NCBI GenBank assembly: GCA_014879945.1
Contig: JACSRE010000369.1
Span: forward strand, 1 to 51,958
Source of the DNA: Myxococcus sp.
GTDB taxonomy: Bacteria > Myxococcota > Myxococcia > Myxococcales > Myxococcaceae
DNA: 51,958 nucleotides
Reading direction: 5' to 3'
Under the pieces are notes generated by a model. It was not told the DNA's origin. It made no database searches and worked only from the letters and a program-made list of their open reading frames with translations. Both the position numbers and the translations under genes were made by a program. Below are positions 17,653 through 25,983 of this stretch, piece after piece. The first letter of the stretch is position 1, and each line of letters begins with the position of its first letter.

Positions 17653-18960
17653 CTACAGCTTGCCGAGCCCCTCGAGGTACCGATCGATCTCGGCGAGATC
17701 GACGCCCGGCCTGGGCTTCGAAGCGCCCGCCGCTGCGGCGCTGCCTTCTCCTTCTGGCGGCAGGGGCGCAGGCGCGGGCTGCTCCTCGAGCGGCAAGCCT
17801 TGCACGACCGGCGAGGGCGCCGGCAGGGGTGGCGGCACCACCGGCTGAACGGCCGGGGCCGCAGGAAAGGGGCTGATCCCCGACGGGGTCGATGGGCGCG
17901 GCACAGCCGATCGGATGCCCGAGGTGCCCGAAGCGATCGGCCCGGCCCCCTCGAACGCCCGGGGTGACGCCACCGCCACCGAGCCGCCCCGCACCGTCGC
18001 GGTCACCTTCATGCCGCCCTCGGACTCCTGGGCGAGCTCGGGGTCGCGCCGCAGGGCGGCGGGCACGCCCGGCACGGCCTGGAACGCAGCCGGTGGCGGC
18101 GGTGGCGGCGGCGCTGCCGCGGGAGCGACCGCCGGGGCCGGGGCGCCTGCCTCCAGGCCCAGGTTGTCGGCGATCTGCTCGATCAGCGCGGCACGAATCT
18201 CGGTGCTGCGGGCCAGGAAGGCCTCGAACAGGGCGTTGTCGCAGAGGGTGTTGATGACGCGCGGCGTGCCCGCGGCGCGCCGATGCACGGCCTCCATCGC
18301 GTCGGCCGTGAAGGGCACGCGCGCGCTCCCGGCCAGCCGCATGCGGTGCTTGATGTACGCCTCGGTGGAGTCGGCGTTGAACGGCTCGAGCCGGTAGCGC
18401 ATGGCGACGCGCTGCGCGAGCGGCGGGTCGAGCTTCAGGTTCTTCTCGATCTCAGGCAGCCCGAAGAAGACGAAGCTGATCAGCTTTCGCTCGGGCACCT
18501 CGAGGTTCAGCAGCCCGCGAAACTCCTCCATCAGCTCGCGGGTCTCGAGCATCTGCGCTTCGTCGATCAGCACGACGGCCTTGCGCCCCTGCTCGTAGAT
18601 CTGCAGCAGGCGCTGGTAGAGCTGCGAGAGGAGCGCCAGCTTCTCTTGCGCCGGGTTCTCGACCCCCAGCTGGAGCGCGATGCGGCGCAGAATCCAGCTC
18701 GCGGTGATGCCGGAGTGGATGATGACGAGCAGCGCGGCCTCGTAGTCCTCCTCGGGCAACGAGTCGAGCATGCGGCGGGCCAGCGTCGTCTTGCCGGCGC
18801 CGATGTCGCCCACCAACACCGCGAGCCCCTTCATCGAGCTCACGGCGTAGAGCAGCCGGGTCAGCGCTTGCTGGTGCTGGGGCGCGTTGAAGTAGAACCG
18901 GCTGACCGGCGCGTTGCTGAACGGCTCAGCGGTCAAACCGAAGTGGTCGAGGTAGCTCAT
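17653..18960 (-). CDS. ExeA-like AAA ATPase
   Basis: This 435-residue protein opens with SYLDHFGLTAEPFSNAP, the standard start of ExeA/GspA-type ATPases. The Walker A is GDIGAGKTT, the Walker B AVVLIDEAQML, and the sensor segment is FGLPEIEKNLKL. The AAA part covers about residues 1-275. The remaining 160 residues are Ala/Pro-rich with no peptidoglycan-binding domain visible, unlike Aeromonas ExeA, which uses one to help secretin assembly. It ends with a short acidic helix (DLAEIDRYLEGLGKL). It sits 9 bases after the TPR protein and is the last gene of the efp-acc run. A role in assembling an envelope complex is an inference; related ATPases also occur with transposons and exopolysaccharide gene sets. 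Confidence 0.85.
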   Translation of the reverse strand: MSYLDHFGLTAEPFSNAPVSRFYFNAPQHQQALTRLLYAVSSMKGLAVLVGDIGAGKTTLARRMLDSLPEEDYEAALLVIIHSGITASWILRRIALQLGVENPAQEKLALLSQLYQRLLQIYEQGRKAVVLIDEAQMLETRELMEEFRGLLNLEVPERKLISFVFFGLPEIEKNLKLDPPLAQRVAMRYRLEPFNADSTEAYIKHRMRLAGSARVPFTADAMEAVHRRAAGTPRVINTLCDNALFEAFLARSTEIRAALIEQIADNLGLEAGAPAPAVAPAAAPPPPPPPAAFQAVPGVPAALRRDPELAQESEGGMKVTATVRGGSVAVASPRAFEGAGPIASGTSGIRSAVPRPSTPSGISPFPAAPAVQPVVPPPLPAPSPVVQGLPLEEQPAPAPLPPEGEGSAAAAGASKPRPGVDLAEIDRYLEGLGKL

Positions 18961-18969
18961 TCAGCGTCC

Positions 18970-21900
18970 TCAGACGTAGCCGACCTTGCGAGACGACGAC
19001 CCAGAGGGGCCGCCCTTCTTCGGCGGCGGCCCACCGCCGGGCGGGCCGTCCTCCTCGGGCACGGCGATGGCCGAGAGGCGGTCGACCATCGCGCCGACGT
19101 CGCGGTACGAGGGGTCGCCGGCCTGCACCTTGAGGTACTGCGCGAGCGCGCGCCCGGCCTGCCCCGCGCCCTCGTAGGCGCCAGCCAGCTCGAACCGGGT
19201 GGCCTTCTCGACGTCACCCGTCGAGTGCTCGCTGGTCAGGGCTTGCAGGAAGGCGTCCACCGCGAGCGGGTAGTCGCCCTTCATCACCTGGAGGAGGCCC
19301 ACCATCGTCAGGCAGTCGACCTCCTTCTTCTTTCCGACGCAGCCCTTGCGAGCGATGGTGAACTCGCTGATCGCGTCCTCCATCAGGCCCATCTCTTTGT
19401 AGGCGATGCCGAGATCGTAGTGGGTGTCCACGTCTTCGGGTTTGACGACCTTCTCGAGGCCCTTCTTGAACTCGGCGAAGACCTCTTCCACCGACACCTG
19501 GTAGTCGTCGTCGCCGCCGGCGGGCGCGGCGGCGGCCGCCTCTTCGCCACCGAAGTCGCCGAGCTCGTCGGCCAGCTCCTGGGCCAGGTCGAAGGCGTCG
19601 CGGCTGCCGGTGTTCTCGAGCGACTCGTCGGCCGGCTGGGGCGCCGCGGCGCCGCCGTTGGCCCCGGCGTCGACCTGCGCGAGCAGCTGGGCGGCCCGCT
19701 GGTGGTCCGGGTAGGCGATCAGCACCGTCTCGAGGATCTCGCGGGCCTCTTCATACAGGCCCTGCTCGATGAAGAAGGTGGCCTCGTCACACTCCTCCGA
19801 GGCGGGCTCGTCGAGCGGGGGCGCCTCGACGGGCTCCTCGGCCTGGGGGGCGGGCGTCTCGACGACCTCGGCCGGCGCGTACTCCTCCTCCGCCATCGTC
19901 GACATGGGCCGCTGCTCGGCCGGCGCCTCGACGTCGAGGGGCGCCTGGAGCGCGGCGAGGGCCGGCGAACGGAAGCCCGCCGAGGTCTTCAGCATCGACG
20001 GATCGAACGCCTTCATCGCCCGCGTCGGGGCCTCGTGCTCGTCGCCCAGCCCGACCGGCGGCTCGTAGGCGGGGGCCTGTCGCGTCGCAGCCGTCAGCGC
20101 CGCTGACGTCGGCGCCTCTGCGGGCGGGTGGCGCTGCACCGGAATGCCGGTGCCGAAGGTCGGGCCGTCGTCGGGCTCGGCGAACGGGTCGTCCTCAGGC
20201 TGCGCCACCGCCTGGGCCGTCTCGAACTCGCCCGTCCTGGGTTCTTCGTCGAGTGAGAGGTTGCTGGTCGGCGGCTCGTAGGTCTCGTCCTCTGGGACCA
20301 CCGCCTCCGACTCGAGATACGCGGGGTCGGAGTCGATGAAGTCGTCGGCGACGGGCGGCGGATCGACCTCGATCTGCCCCGCGCTCTCGGCGTCGTCGGG
20401 GGCGATCGCCATGTCGTCGGGCACGTACTCGGCCACGTACTCCGGCGCGTCGATCGACTCCTCGGCCGAGATGGCGACTTCGGCGCTGATCGGCTCGTCG
20501 ACCTGCTCATCGGCGACGATCACCTCGTCGTCGCTCGAGTCGACCAGGATCGCGTCGTCGTGCACCTCAGCACGCGCAGGCTGCGCGCCCGAGCTCCCCG
20601 TGCCCTCGAGCCGGAGCGCCTGGAGGAACGCTGGCACCTCGGGGTGGCCGGGGTTCTGCTGGAGGATCGAGGCGAGGTACGGCTGTGCGCGCTCACGGTC
20701 GCCCAGGCGCGTGTGCAGGCGCAGCACGTTGAGCAACTGCTCGGCGGCCTGCGCGTGGTTGTTCGAGGCGACGTAGATGGCGTAGGCCTTCTCGTGCGCG
20801 TCGATGTTCTCGGGCTCGGCCGCGAAGATCTTGCGAAGGTGCTCGAGCGCTTTGTCGTGCAGCCCGTACTTCACGTAGACGTCGGTCTCGGTGAGGAGCT
20901 TGCCGAGCGCGTCTCCGCGCGGCTTGGCGGCCGGGGCGGCCACGGGGCTGGCGACCTGGACCGGGGCGTGCTGCGCGGTGGGGGCCGCCCGCGGCTGGAA
21001 GGCCGGCGACACGGCGGTCGCCTGCTGCGCCGCCGGGGCGTAGGCGCCGCCGACCCCGGTGCTGCCGGTGCGCTGCGGTGGCGCAGGCGCAGGCGCGGCC
21101 ATCATCGGCTCATCGGCCTGGGGCGCGCGCGCCTGCACGTCTGGGTCGTTGGGGTCGAGCTGCGCGACCTGCGCCCAGGTCTGCTCCGACTCCTGATCCT
21201 GGCCGCGCTCGGCGTAGGCGCGAGCCAGCTCTTTGTAGACGCTGATCGTCTTCGAGGTCTGCCCCAGCCCCTGGAACGCCACCGCCAGCAGCCGCAGCGT
21301 GTCGATGTCTCTCGGGTCGGCCTTGAAGCAGACCTGCAGCTTCGCGAGCGCGCGCTTCTGATCGTTGCGCTGCAGGTAGATCTCGGCGAGCTCCCGCGCG
21401 AGGCCCAGATCGTCGGGCGTGAGCGCGCTGATCTTCTCGGCCACCCGCAGGTAGTCGTCGATGCGGTTCTGCCGCTTGAGGTGCTCGGCGGCGCGCTGCA
21501 GCTCGCCGCCCGCCTCTTCGTTCATGCGCTCGCGAATGTAGAGATCGGCGAGCTTCACCCGCGACTGCACGTTGTCGGGGTCGAGGTCGACCATCTTGCG
21601 CAAGACGTCGAGCGACTTCTTCACGTCGCCCTGCTTGTCGTAGTGGTTGGCGACGATCTGGTAGTACGCCATCGCCTCGCCCATCAGCTGCAGCTGCTGG
21701 TGGAGCTCGGCGAGCTGCACGTTGATGTCCACCAGCGTGGGGTCGAGCTTGAGCACCTGCTTGTACTGAGCGACGGCCTTGAGGAAGAAGCCGTCTTTCG
21801 CGTAGCTCTCGGCCACCTTCATGATGAAGGTGGCGGCCTGCGCGTTGTCGTTCTTCTTCTGGTACAGCTCTCCCATCTTCTGGAGAATCCGAACGTCCTT

Positions 21901-22002
21901 CGGATCGACCTCCAGGATCTTCTGGTACTCCTTGATCGCCTTGTCGTAGGCCCCTTTGGCGACGAGCTTGCCAGCGGCCTCGATGATCTTGTTCTTGTCC
22001 AA
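18970..22002 (-). CDS. Large tetratricopeptide-repeat protein (TTG start)
   Basis: This 1010-residue protein has no signal peptide. It has an N-terminal TPR array (about 1-280; units such as AIKEYQKILEVDPKDVRIL and AVAQYKQVLKLDPTLVDIN), an Ala/Pro/Gln-rich linker (290-355), another TPR pair (360-460), and an acidic, probably disordered stretch rich in Asp/Glu/Pro (480-730). Further TPRs (about 735-800 and 830-990) and a Gly/Pro/Ser tail (KKGGPSGSSSRKVGYV) follow. Only TTG at 22002 gives the expected opening (DKNKIIEAAGKLVAKGAYD), and the ribosome site before it is weak, suggesting low or coupled translation. TPR proteins are scaffolds; partners cannot be read from the sequence. It lies between accC and the ExeA-like ATPase, 9 bases before the latter, so the ATPase is the most likely partner. 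Confidence 0.85.
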   Translation of the reverse strand: MDKNKIIEAAGKLVAKGAYDKAIKEYQKILEVDPKDVRILQKMGELYQKKNDNAQAATFIMKVAESYAKDGFFLKAVAQYKQVLKLDPTLVDINVQLAELHQQLQLMGEAMAYYQIVANHYDKQGDVKKSLDVLRKMVDLDPDNVQSRVKLADLYIRERMNEEAGGELQRAAEHLKRQNRIDDYLRVAEKISALTPDDLGLARELAEIYLQRNDQKRALAKLQVCFKADPRDIDTLRLLAVAFQGLGQTSKTISVYKELARAYAERGQDQESEQTWAQVAQLDPNDPDVQARAPQADEPMMAAPAPAPPQRTGSTGVGGAYAPAAQQATAVSPAFQPRAAPTAQHAPVQVASPVAAPAAKPRGDALGKLLTETDVYVKYGLHDKALEHLRKIFAAEPENIDAHEKAYAIYVASNNHAQAAEQLLNVLRLHTRLGDRERAQPYLASILQQNPGHPEVPAFLQALRLEGTGSSGAQPARAEVHDDAILVDSSDDEVIVADEQVDEPISAEVAISAEESIDAPEYVAEYVPDDMAIAPDDAESAGQIEVDPPPVADDFIDSDPAYLESEAVVPEDETYEPPTSNLSLDEEPRTGEFETAQAVAQPEDDPFAEPDDGPTFGTGIPVQRHPPAEAPTSAALTAATRQAPAYEPPVGLGDEHEAPTRAMKAFDPSMLKTSAGFRSPALAALQAPLDVEAPAEQRPMSTMAEEEYAPAEVVETPAPQAEEPVEAPPLDEPASEECDEATFFIEQGLYEEAREILETVLIAYPDHQRAAQLLAQVDAGANGGAAAPQPADESLENTGSRDAFDLAQELADELGDFGGEEAAAAAPAGGDDDYQVSVEEVFAEFKKGLEKVVKPEDVDTHYDLGIAYKEMGLMEDAISEFTIARKGCVGKKKEVDCLTMVGLLQVMKGDYPLAVDAFLQALTSEHSTGDVEKATRFELAGAYEGAGQAGRALAQYLKVQAGDPSYRDVGAMVDRLSAIAVPEEDGPPGGGPPPKKGGPSGSSSRKVGYV

Positions 22003-22091
22003 GAAGAGCTGGGGGAACCGGGTTTCGCGAAGAAAAACAACAGACTAAGGGTTCCAAACGCTACCAGAGGGTTGACCGCCCTCCAAGAAGC

Positions 22092-23477
22092 TTACGGGGT
22101 CTCTTCGATGGCCCATTTCAGTCGGGCGGTACCGCTCTCGGAGGCCTGCATCTGCTCGACGAACCGGGTGTCGTAAGCGCCGTTGACGAAGGCCTCTTCT
22201 TCGAGGGCCGCGCGGTGGAAGGGAATGTTGGTGCGAATGCCCTGCACCACGTACTCGGCCAGGGCGCGCTTCATGCGGCGAATGGCGGTGGGCCGGTCTT
22301 CGGCGGTGACGATCAGCTTGGCCACCAGCGAGTCGTAGTGGGGCTGCACCACGTAGTTCTCGTAGGCGGCCGAGTCGACCCGCACGCCCAGGCCTCCGGG
22401 CGCGCTGTAGGCGGTGATCTTCCCCGGCCAGGGCGCGAACGTCACCGGGTCTTCGGCGTTCACCCGGCACTCGATCGACGCGCCCTTCATCACGATCTGC
22501 TCCTGCGTGAAGGGCAGCTTCTCGCCGGCGGCCAGGAGGATCTGCGTGCGCAGCAGGTCCACGCCCGTCACCTGCTCGGTGACCGGGTGCTCCACCTGAA
22601 TGCGGGTGTTCATCTCCATGAAGTAGAAGCGCCCGGCGTCATCCATCAGGTACTCGATGGTGCCCACGTTCGAGTAGTTGATGCGCTTCATCGCCTCGAC
22701 CGACACCCGGCCCATCTCTTCGCGGAGGGCCGCGCTGACGCCGGGCGACGGAGACTCCTCGATCAGCTTCTGGTGCCGGCGCTGCACCGAGCACTCGCGC
22801 TCCCCGAGGTGCACCACGTTGCCGTGCACGTCGGCGACGATCTGGATCTCGATGTGGCGCGGGCGCTCGATGTACCGCTCGAGGTACATGTCACCGTTCG
22901 AGAACGCCGAGACCGCCTCGGCCGAGGCCGTCGCGAAGGCCTGCGCGATGGCCCTCGACTCGCGCACGATCTTCATGCCGCGCCCGCCGCCGCCCGCCGC
23001 GGCCTTCATGATGACGGGGAAGCCGATCTGCTCGGCCACCTCGATGGCCTCTTCGGCGCTCTTGAGCACCCCCGCCGAGCCCGGCAGCAGCGGCAGCCCC
23101 GCCGCGCGCGCCGCGTCCTTCGCGCGCACCTTGTTGCCCATCAGGCGAATCACCTCGGCGCGCGGCCCGATGAAGCCGATGCTGCACTTGGCGCACACCT
23201 CGGCGAACTCGGCGTTCTCCGAGAGGAAGCCGTAGCCGGGGTGAATCGCGTCGGCGCGGGTGATCTCGGCCGCTGACAGCAGCGCCGGCACGTTGAGGTA
23301 GCTGTCTTTCGAGGGCGGCGGGCCGATGCACACCGCCTCGTCAGCGAACCGCACGTGCAGCGAGTTGGCGTCGGCGGTGGAGTGCACCGCGACCGTCGCG
23401 ATCCCCAGCTCGCGGCAGGCACGAATGATGCGCAGGGCGATCTCGCCACGGTTCGCGATGAGGACCTTCTTGAACAC
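22092..23477 (-). CDS. accC: Biotin carboxylase subunit of acetyl-CoA carboxylase
   Basis: This 461-residue ATP-grasp enzyme carboxylates the biotin of AccB using ATP and bicarbonate, the first half of malonyl-CoA synthesis. The N-terminal domain starts [19 protein letters not shown]. The substrate loop [16 protein letters not shown], the ATP-grasp glycine loop [14 protein letters not shown], the catalytic [16 protein letters not shown] and the C-terminal ECRVNAEDP motif are all present and in order. The length is normal for a free-standing AccC (about 450), with no fused BCCP. The GTG at 23477 has a GGGAGGG ribosome site just before it. It follows accB by about 70 bases in the same direction. 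Some myxobacterial homologs serve propionyl-CoA carboxylases, but the accB neighbour makes acetyl-CoA carboxylase the best reading. Confidence 0.95.
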   Translation of the reverse strand: MFKKVLIANRGEIALRIIRACRELGIATVAVHSTADANSLHVRFADEAVCIGPPPSKDSYLNVPALLSAAEITRADAIHPGYGFLSENAEFAEVCAKCSIGFIGPRAEVIRLMGNKVRAKDAARAAGLPLLPGSAGVLKSAEEAIEVAEQIGFPVIMKAAAGGGGRGMKIVRESRAIAQAFATASAEAVSAFSNGDMYLERYIERPRHIEIQIVADVHGNVVHLGERECSVQRRHQKLIEESPSPGVSAALREEMGRVSVEAMKRINYSNVGTIEYLMDDAGRFYFMEMNTRIQVEHPVTEQVTGVDLLRTQILLAAGEKLPFTQEQIVMKGASIECRVNAEDPVTFAPWPGKITAYSAPGGLGVRVDSAAYENYVVQPHYDSLVAKLIVTAEDRPTAIRRMKRALAEYVVQGIRTNIPFHRAALEEEAFVNGAYDTRFVEQMQASESGTARLKWAIEETP

Positions 23478-23545
23478 GGTACCCTCCCGGGAAACTACGG
23501 GGCGAGCCGACCAGGGCCGGCCTCGTCACCTTGCGCAGCGACAGC

Positions 23546-24118
<573 letters not shown>

Positions 24119-24128
24119 GGCGGGCGGG

Positions 24129-24704
24129 TCAGACGGTGGCGGTGCGGGTGAGGTACTTGCCGTCGCGGGTGTCGATCTTGAGCACGTCACCCTCGTTGAT
24201 GAAGAGCGGCACGTTGACGACGTAGCCCGACTCGAGCGTGGCGGGCTTCTGGGCCCCCGACACCGTGTCGCCGCGCACGCCGGGGTCGCACTTGACGACC
24301 TTCAGCTCGACCGAGTTCGGCAGCGTCACGCCGATGGCCTTGCCGTTGAAGAAGAGCACCTGCGTGGGGAGGTTCTCTTTGAGGTAGTTCTTCGCCTCGT
24401 CGATGACGCTCTCGAGCACGAACGTCTGCTCGAAGGTCTTGTTCTCCATGAAGTGGTACTCGTCGCCCTGCTTGTAGAGGAACTGCATGTCCTTCTCTTC
24501 GATGTCGGGGCGACCGACCTTGTCACCGCTCTTGAAGTTGCGCTCGAGCTGACGGCCCGAGATCAGGCTGCGGTAGACGGTGCGGCAGAACGCCGACCCC
24601 TTGCCCGGCTTGACGTGCTGGAACTCGACGATCACGAAGGGCTCGCCCTCGATCTCGATCTTGAGACCCTTGCGAAAATCGGACGTGTCGATGACTCCAG
24701 CCAT
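24129..24704 (-). CDS. efp: Translation elongation factor P
   Basis: This 191-residue, three-domain tRNA-mimic protein relieves ribosome stalling at polyproline stretches. The domain I loop HVKPGKGSAFCR carries Lys35 (counting Met) at the tip, the position modified by beta-lysylation in EpmA-type systems (rhamnosylated homologs have Arg here). Domain III has the C-terminal signature region (PLFINEGDVLKIDTRDGKYL). The length is as expected. Proline-rich proteins in this window (the TPR and AccB linkers, the ExeA-like tail) are plausible clients. The ATG at 24704 has a weak GAGG upstream. The intrinsic terminator of the preceding operon lies only 22-47 bases upstream, leaving almost no room for a separate promoter after it. 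Modification enzymes are not in the window. Confidence 0.95.
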   Translation of the reverse strand: MAGVIDTSDFRKGLKIEIEGEPFVIVEFQHVKPGKGSAFCRTVYRSLISGRQLERNFKSGDKVGRPDIEEKDMQFLYKQGDEYHFMENKTFEQTFVLESVIDEAKNYLKENLPTQVLFFNGKAIGVTLPNSVELKVVKCDPGVRGDTVSGAQKPATLESGYVVNVPLFINEGDVLKIDTRDGKYLTRTATV

Positions 24705-24717
24705 GTGTGCCTCGTGA

Positions 24718-24751
24718 AAGGAAAAAAGGTGGCGGGCTCATACCGCCACCT
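24718..24751 (-). terminator. Rho-independent terminator after the pilM-Q-Roadblock operon
   Basis: On the minus strand a perfect 9-bp stem AGGTGGCGG / CCGCCACCT (24727-24735 and 24743-24751) with a 7-base loop is followed at once by six T residues. It lies 36 bases after the Roadblock stop and 22 bases before the efp start, so it separates the pil operon from efp-accBC. Confidence 0.85.
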
Positions 24752-24787
24752 CTCTACCTGCACAAGCAATGGCTTCGACCCGACGCT

Positions 24788-25156
24788 CTAGAGCTCTTTG
24801 GCGACCCTGGGGGCGGTTATGCGCATGACGTAGCGCGCTTTTCCGTAGTTCCCGGTCGGCAGCAGGCCCAACACCAGGAAGTAGTCCTGGTTCACCATGC
24901 GCAGCAGCGTGATGACCTTCTCGGAGTTGATCGACACCTCGGCCACCTTGCCCGTCTTCAACGTCTCGGCGGCGGCCTTGGCCTGCGACATCAGGTTGGC
25001 GAACTCGACCCAGGCGGCCTGCAGATCGAGCTCGACCGCCGACTCGGGCAGGTCTTTGGGGAGCGTCTCGACCGAGATGCCATCGAAGCCCATCACGCTG
25101 CACGCGATGGCCCCGTCGACCCCGTCCATGATGGCCTTCAGGTGCTCGGTGAACAT
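24788..25156 (-). CDS. Roadblock/LC7-domain protein
   Basis: This 122-residue protein is a single Roadblock/LC7 (MglB-like) fold: an N-terminal helix (MFTEHLKAIMDGVDGAIAC), a strand pair with GFDGISVET, a long middle helix (AAWVEFANLMSQAKAAAETL), strands (VAEVSINSEKVITLLRMV), the YFLVLGLLPTGNYGKARYVM hairpin, and a final helix. Such domains dimerise and act on small Ras-like GTPases; in Myxococcus MglB is the GAP of the polarity switch MglA. The ATG at 25156 overlaps the stop of the lipoprotein gene (ATGA), so it is the last gene of the pilMNOPQ operon, ahead of the terminator. No GTPase gene lies beside it. A link between pilus machinery and polarity control is an inference from position. 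Confidence 0.85.
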   Translation of the reverse strand: MFTEHLKAIMDGVDGAIACSVMGFDGISVETLPKDLPESAVELDLQAAWVEFANLMSQAKAAAETLKTGKVAEVSINSEKVITLLRMVNQDYFLVLGLLPTGNYGKARYVMRITAPRVAKEL

Positions 25157-25983
25157 CAGGGCGCCGCCACGTCGCAGCCCGGGGTCGCCAGATCGAGCGC
25201 GGGCACGCCGTTGGCGTCGAGCAGGTTGCAGCAGTCGGCCGGCGTGAAGCGGGTCTTCGCGCCGATGAAGTTGCACGCGCGCTTGTTGGGGTCGGTGTTG
25301 GTGAAGCGACGCAGGCGCGTATCGGCCGAGGTGCAGATGACCTCGCTCTTCACCAACGTCAACGGCACCGGCACCGGCGGCGTGCGGAACTCGACCCCGC
25401 CAGGCTCGGTGACGCCCTGGATCTCGAAGGTGACCGTGAACTGGTACGCGTCGGCGTTGCTGGGCGAGATCGCAGCGGCCAGCTTCTCGCGGGCGTTCGC
25501 GCCGAACAGGGGCACCTGCATGAAGGTGCTGATGGACGACTCCCGGTTGAGCAGCAGCGTACGCGGGACGAGGTCACACATCCGCTTCGCGAGGCACTCG
25601 GCTTGCGACGCCGCGCCAGGCGTGAGCCCTGGAATGCCCGGCTTCGAGGCGTAGCGGAGGAACACGTTCTGAACGAGGAGGTGCTCGCGGCCCGTCGACG
25701 ACAGCACCTGGCCGCCGGTCACCACGACGGGGCGCTGCGAGGTCGCGCCGAAGAACTCCTCGAGCCCTCCAAGCTCGGCCGAGATCTCGACCTCGGGAGG
25801 CGCCGCGACGTCCACCACGCCCAGCGAGGTGATCGTCTCTTTGTTGGTGGCGCAGCCGCCCACCATGCCGACCGCGCTCGCGGTGATCTGCTTGACGTAG
25901 AGCGGGCCGTTTCCGGGAGTGCAGGCACCGAGAGAGGCGATGAGGAGCAGCGGAGCGAGGGTTCTCATGATGGCGCCTTTCAC
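25156..25983 (-). CDS. Cysteine-rich lipoprotein of unknown function, downstream of pilQ
   Basis: I do not recognise the family. The 275-residue reading has a signal sequence with the lipobox LGAC (MRTLAPLLLIASLGAC), so it is probably lipid-anchored in the envelope. Eight further cysteines are present (in VGGCAT, AECLAKRMC, VICTS, RACNF, DCCNLL, TPGCD), enough for four disulfides in the periplasm or at the cell surface. The body looks mostly beta-stranded. The GTG at 25983 overlaps the pilQ stop; ATG at 25968 (MRTL) gives the neater signal peptide and may be the real start. It lies between pilQ and the Roadblock gene with overlapping ends on both sides, so it is expressed with the secretin. 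A secretin-associated lipoprotein is possible but unproven. Confidence 0.8.
   Translation of the reverse strand: MKGAIMRTLAPLLLIASLGACTPGNGPLYVKQITASAVGMVGGCATNKETITSLGVVDVAAPPEVEISAELGGLEEFFGATSQRPVVVTGGQVLSSTGREHLLVQNVFLRYASKPGIPGLTPGAASQAECLAKRMCDLVPRTLLLNRESSISTFMQVPLFGANAREKLAAAISPSNADAYQFTVTFEIQGVTEPGGVEFRTPPVPVPLTLVKSEVICTSADTRLRRFTNTDPNKRACNFIGAKTRFTPADCCNLLDANGVPALDLATPGCDVAAP

Noticed and set aside
19480-20560. Repeated GC-rich words in the TPR protein as a CRISPR-like or tandem repeat
   Set aside because: The repeats are codon-level (Glu/Asp/Pro/Ala-rich linkers), irregular in spacing and not identical.
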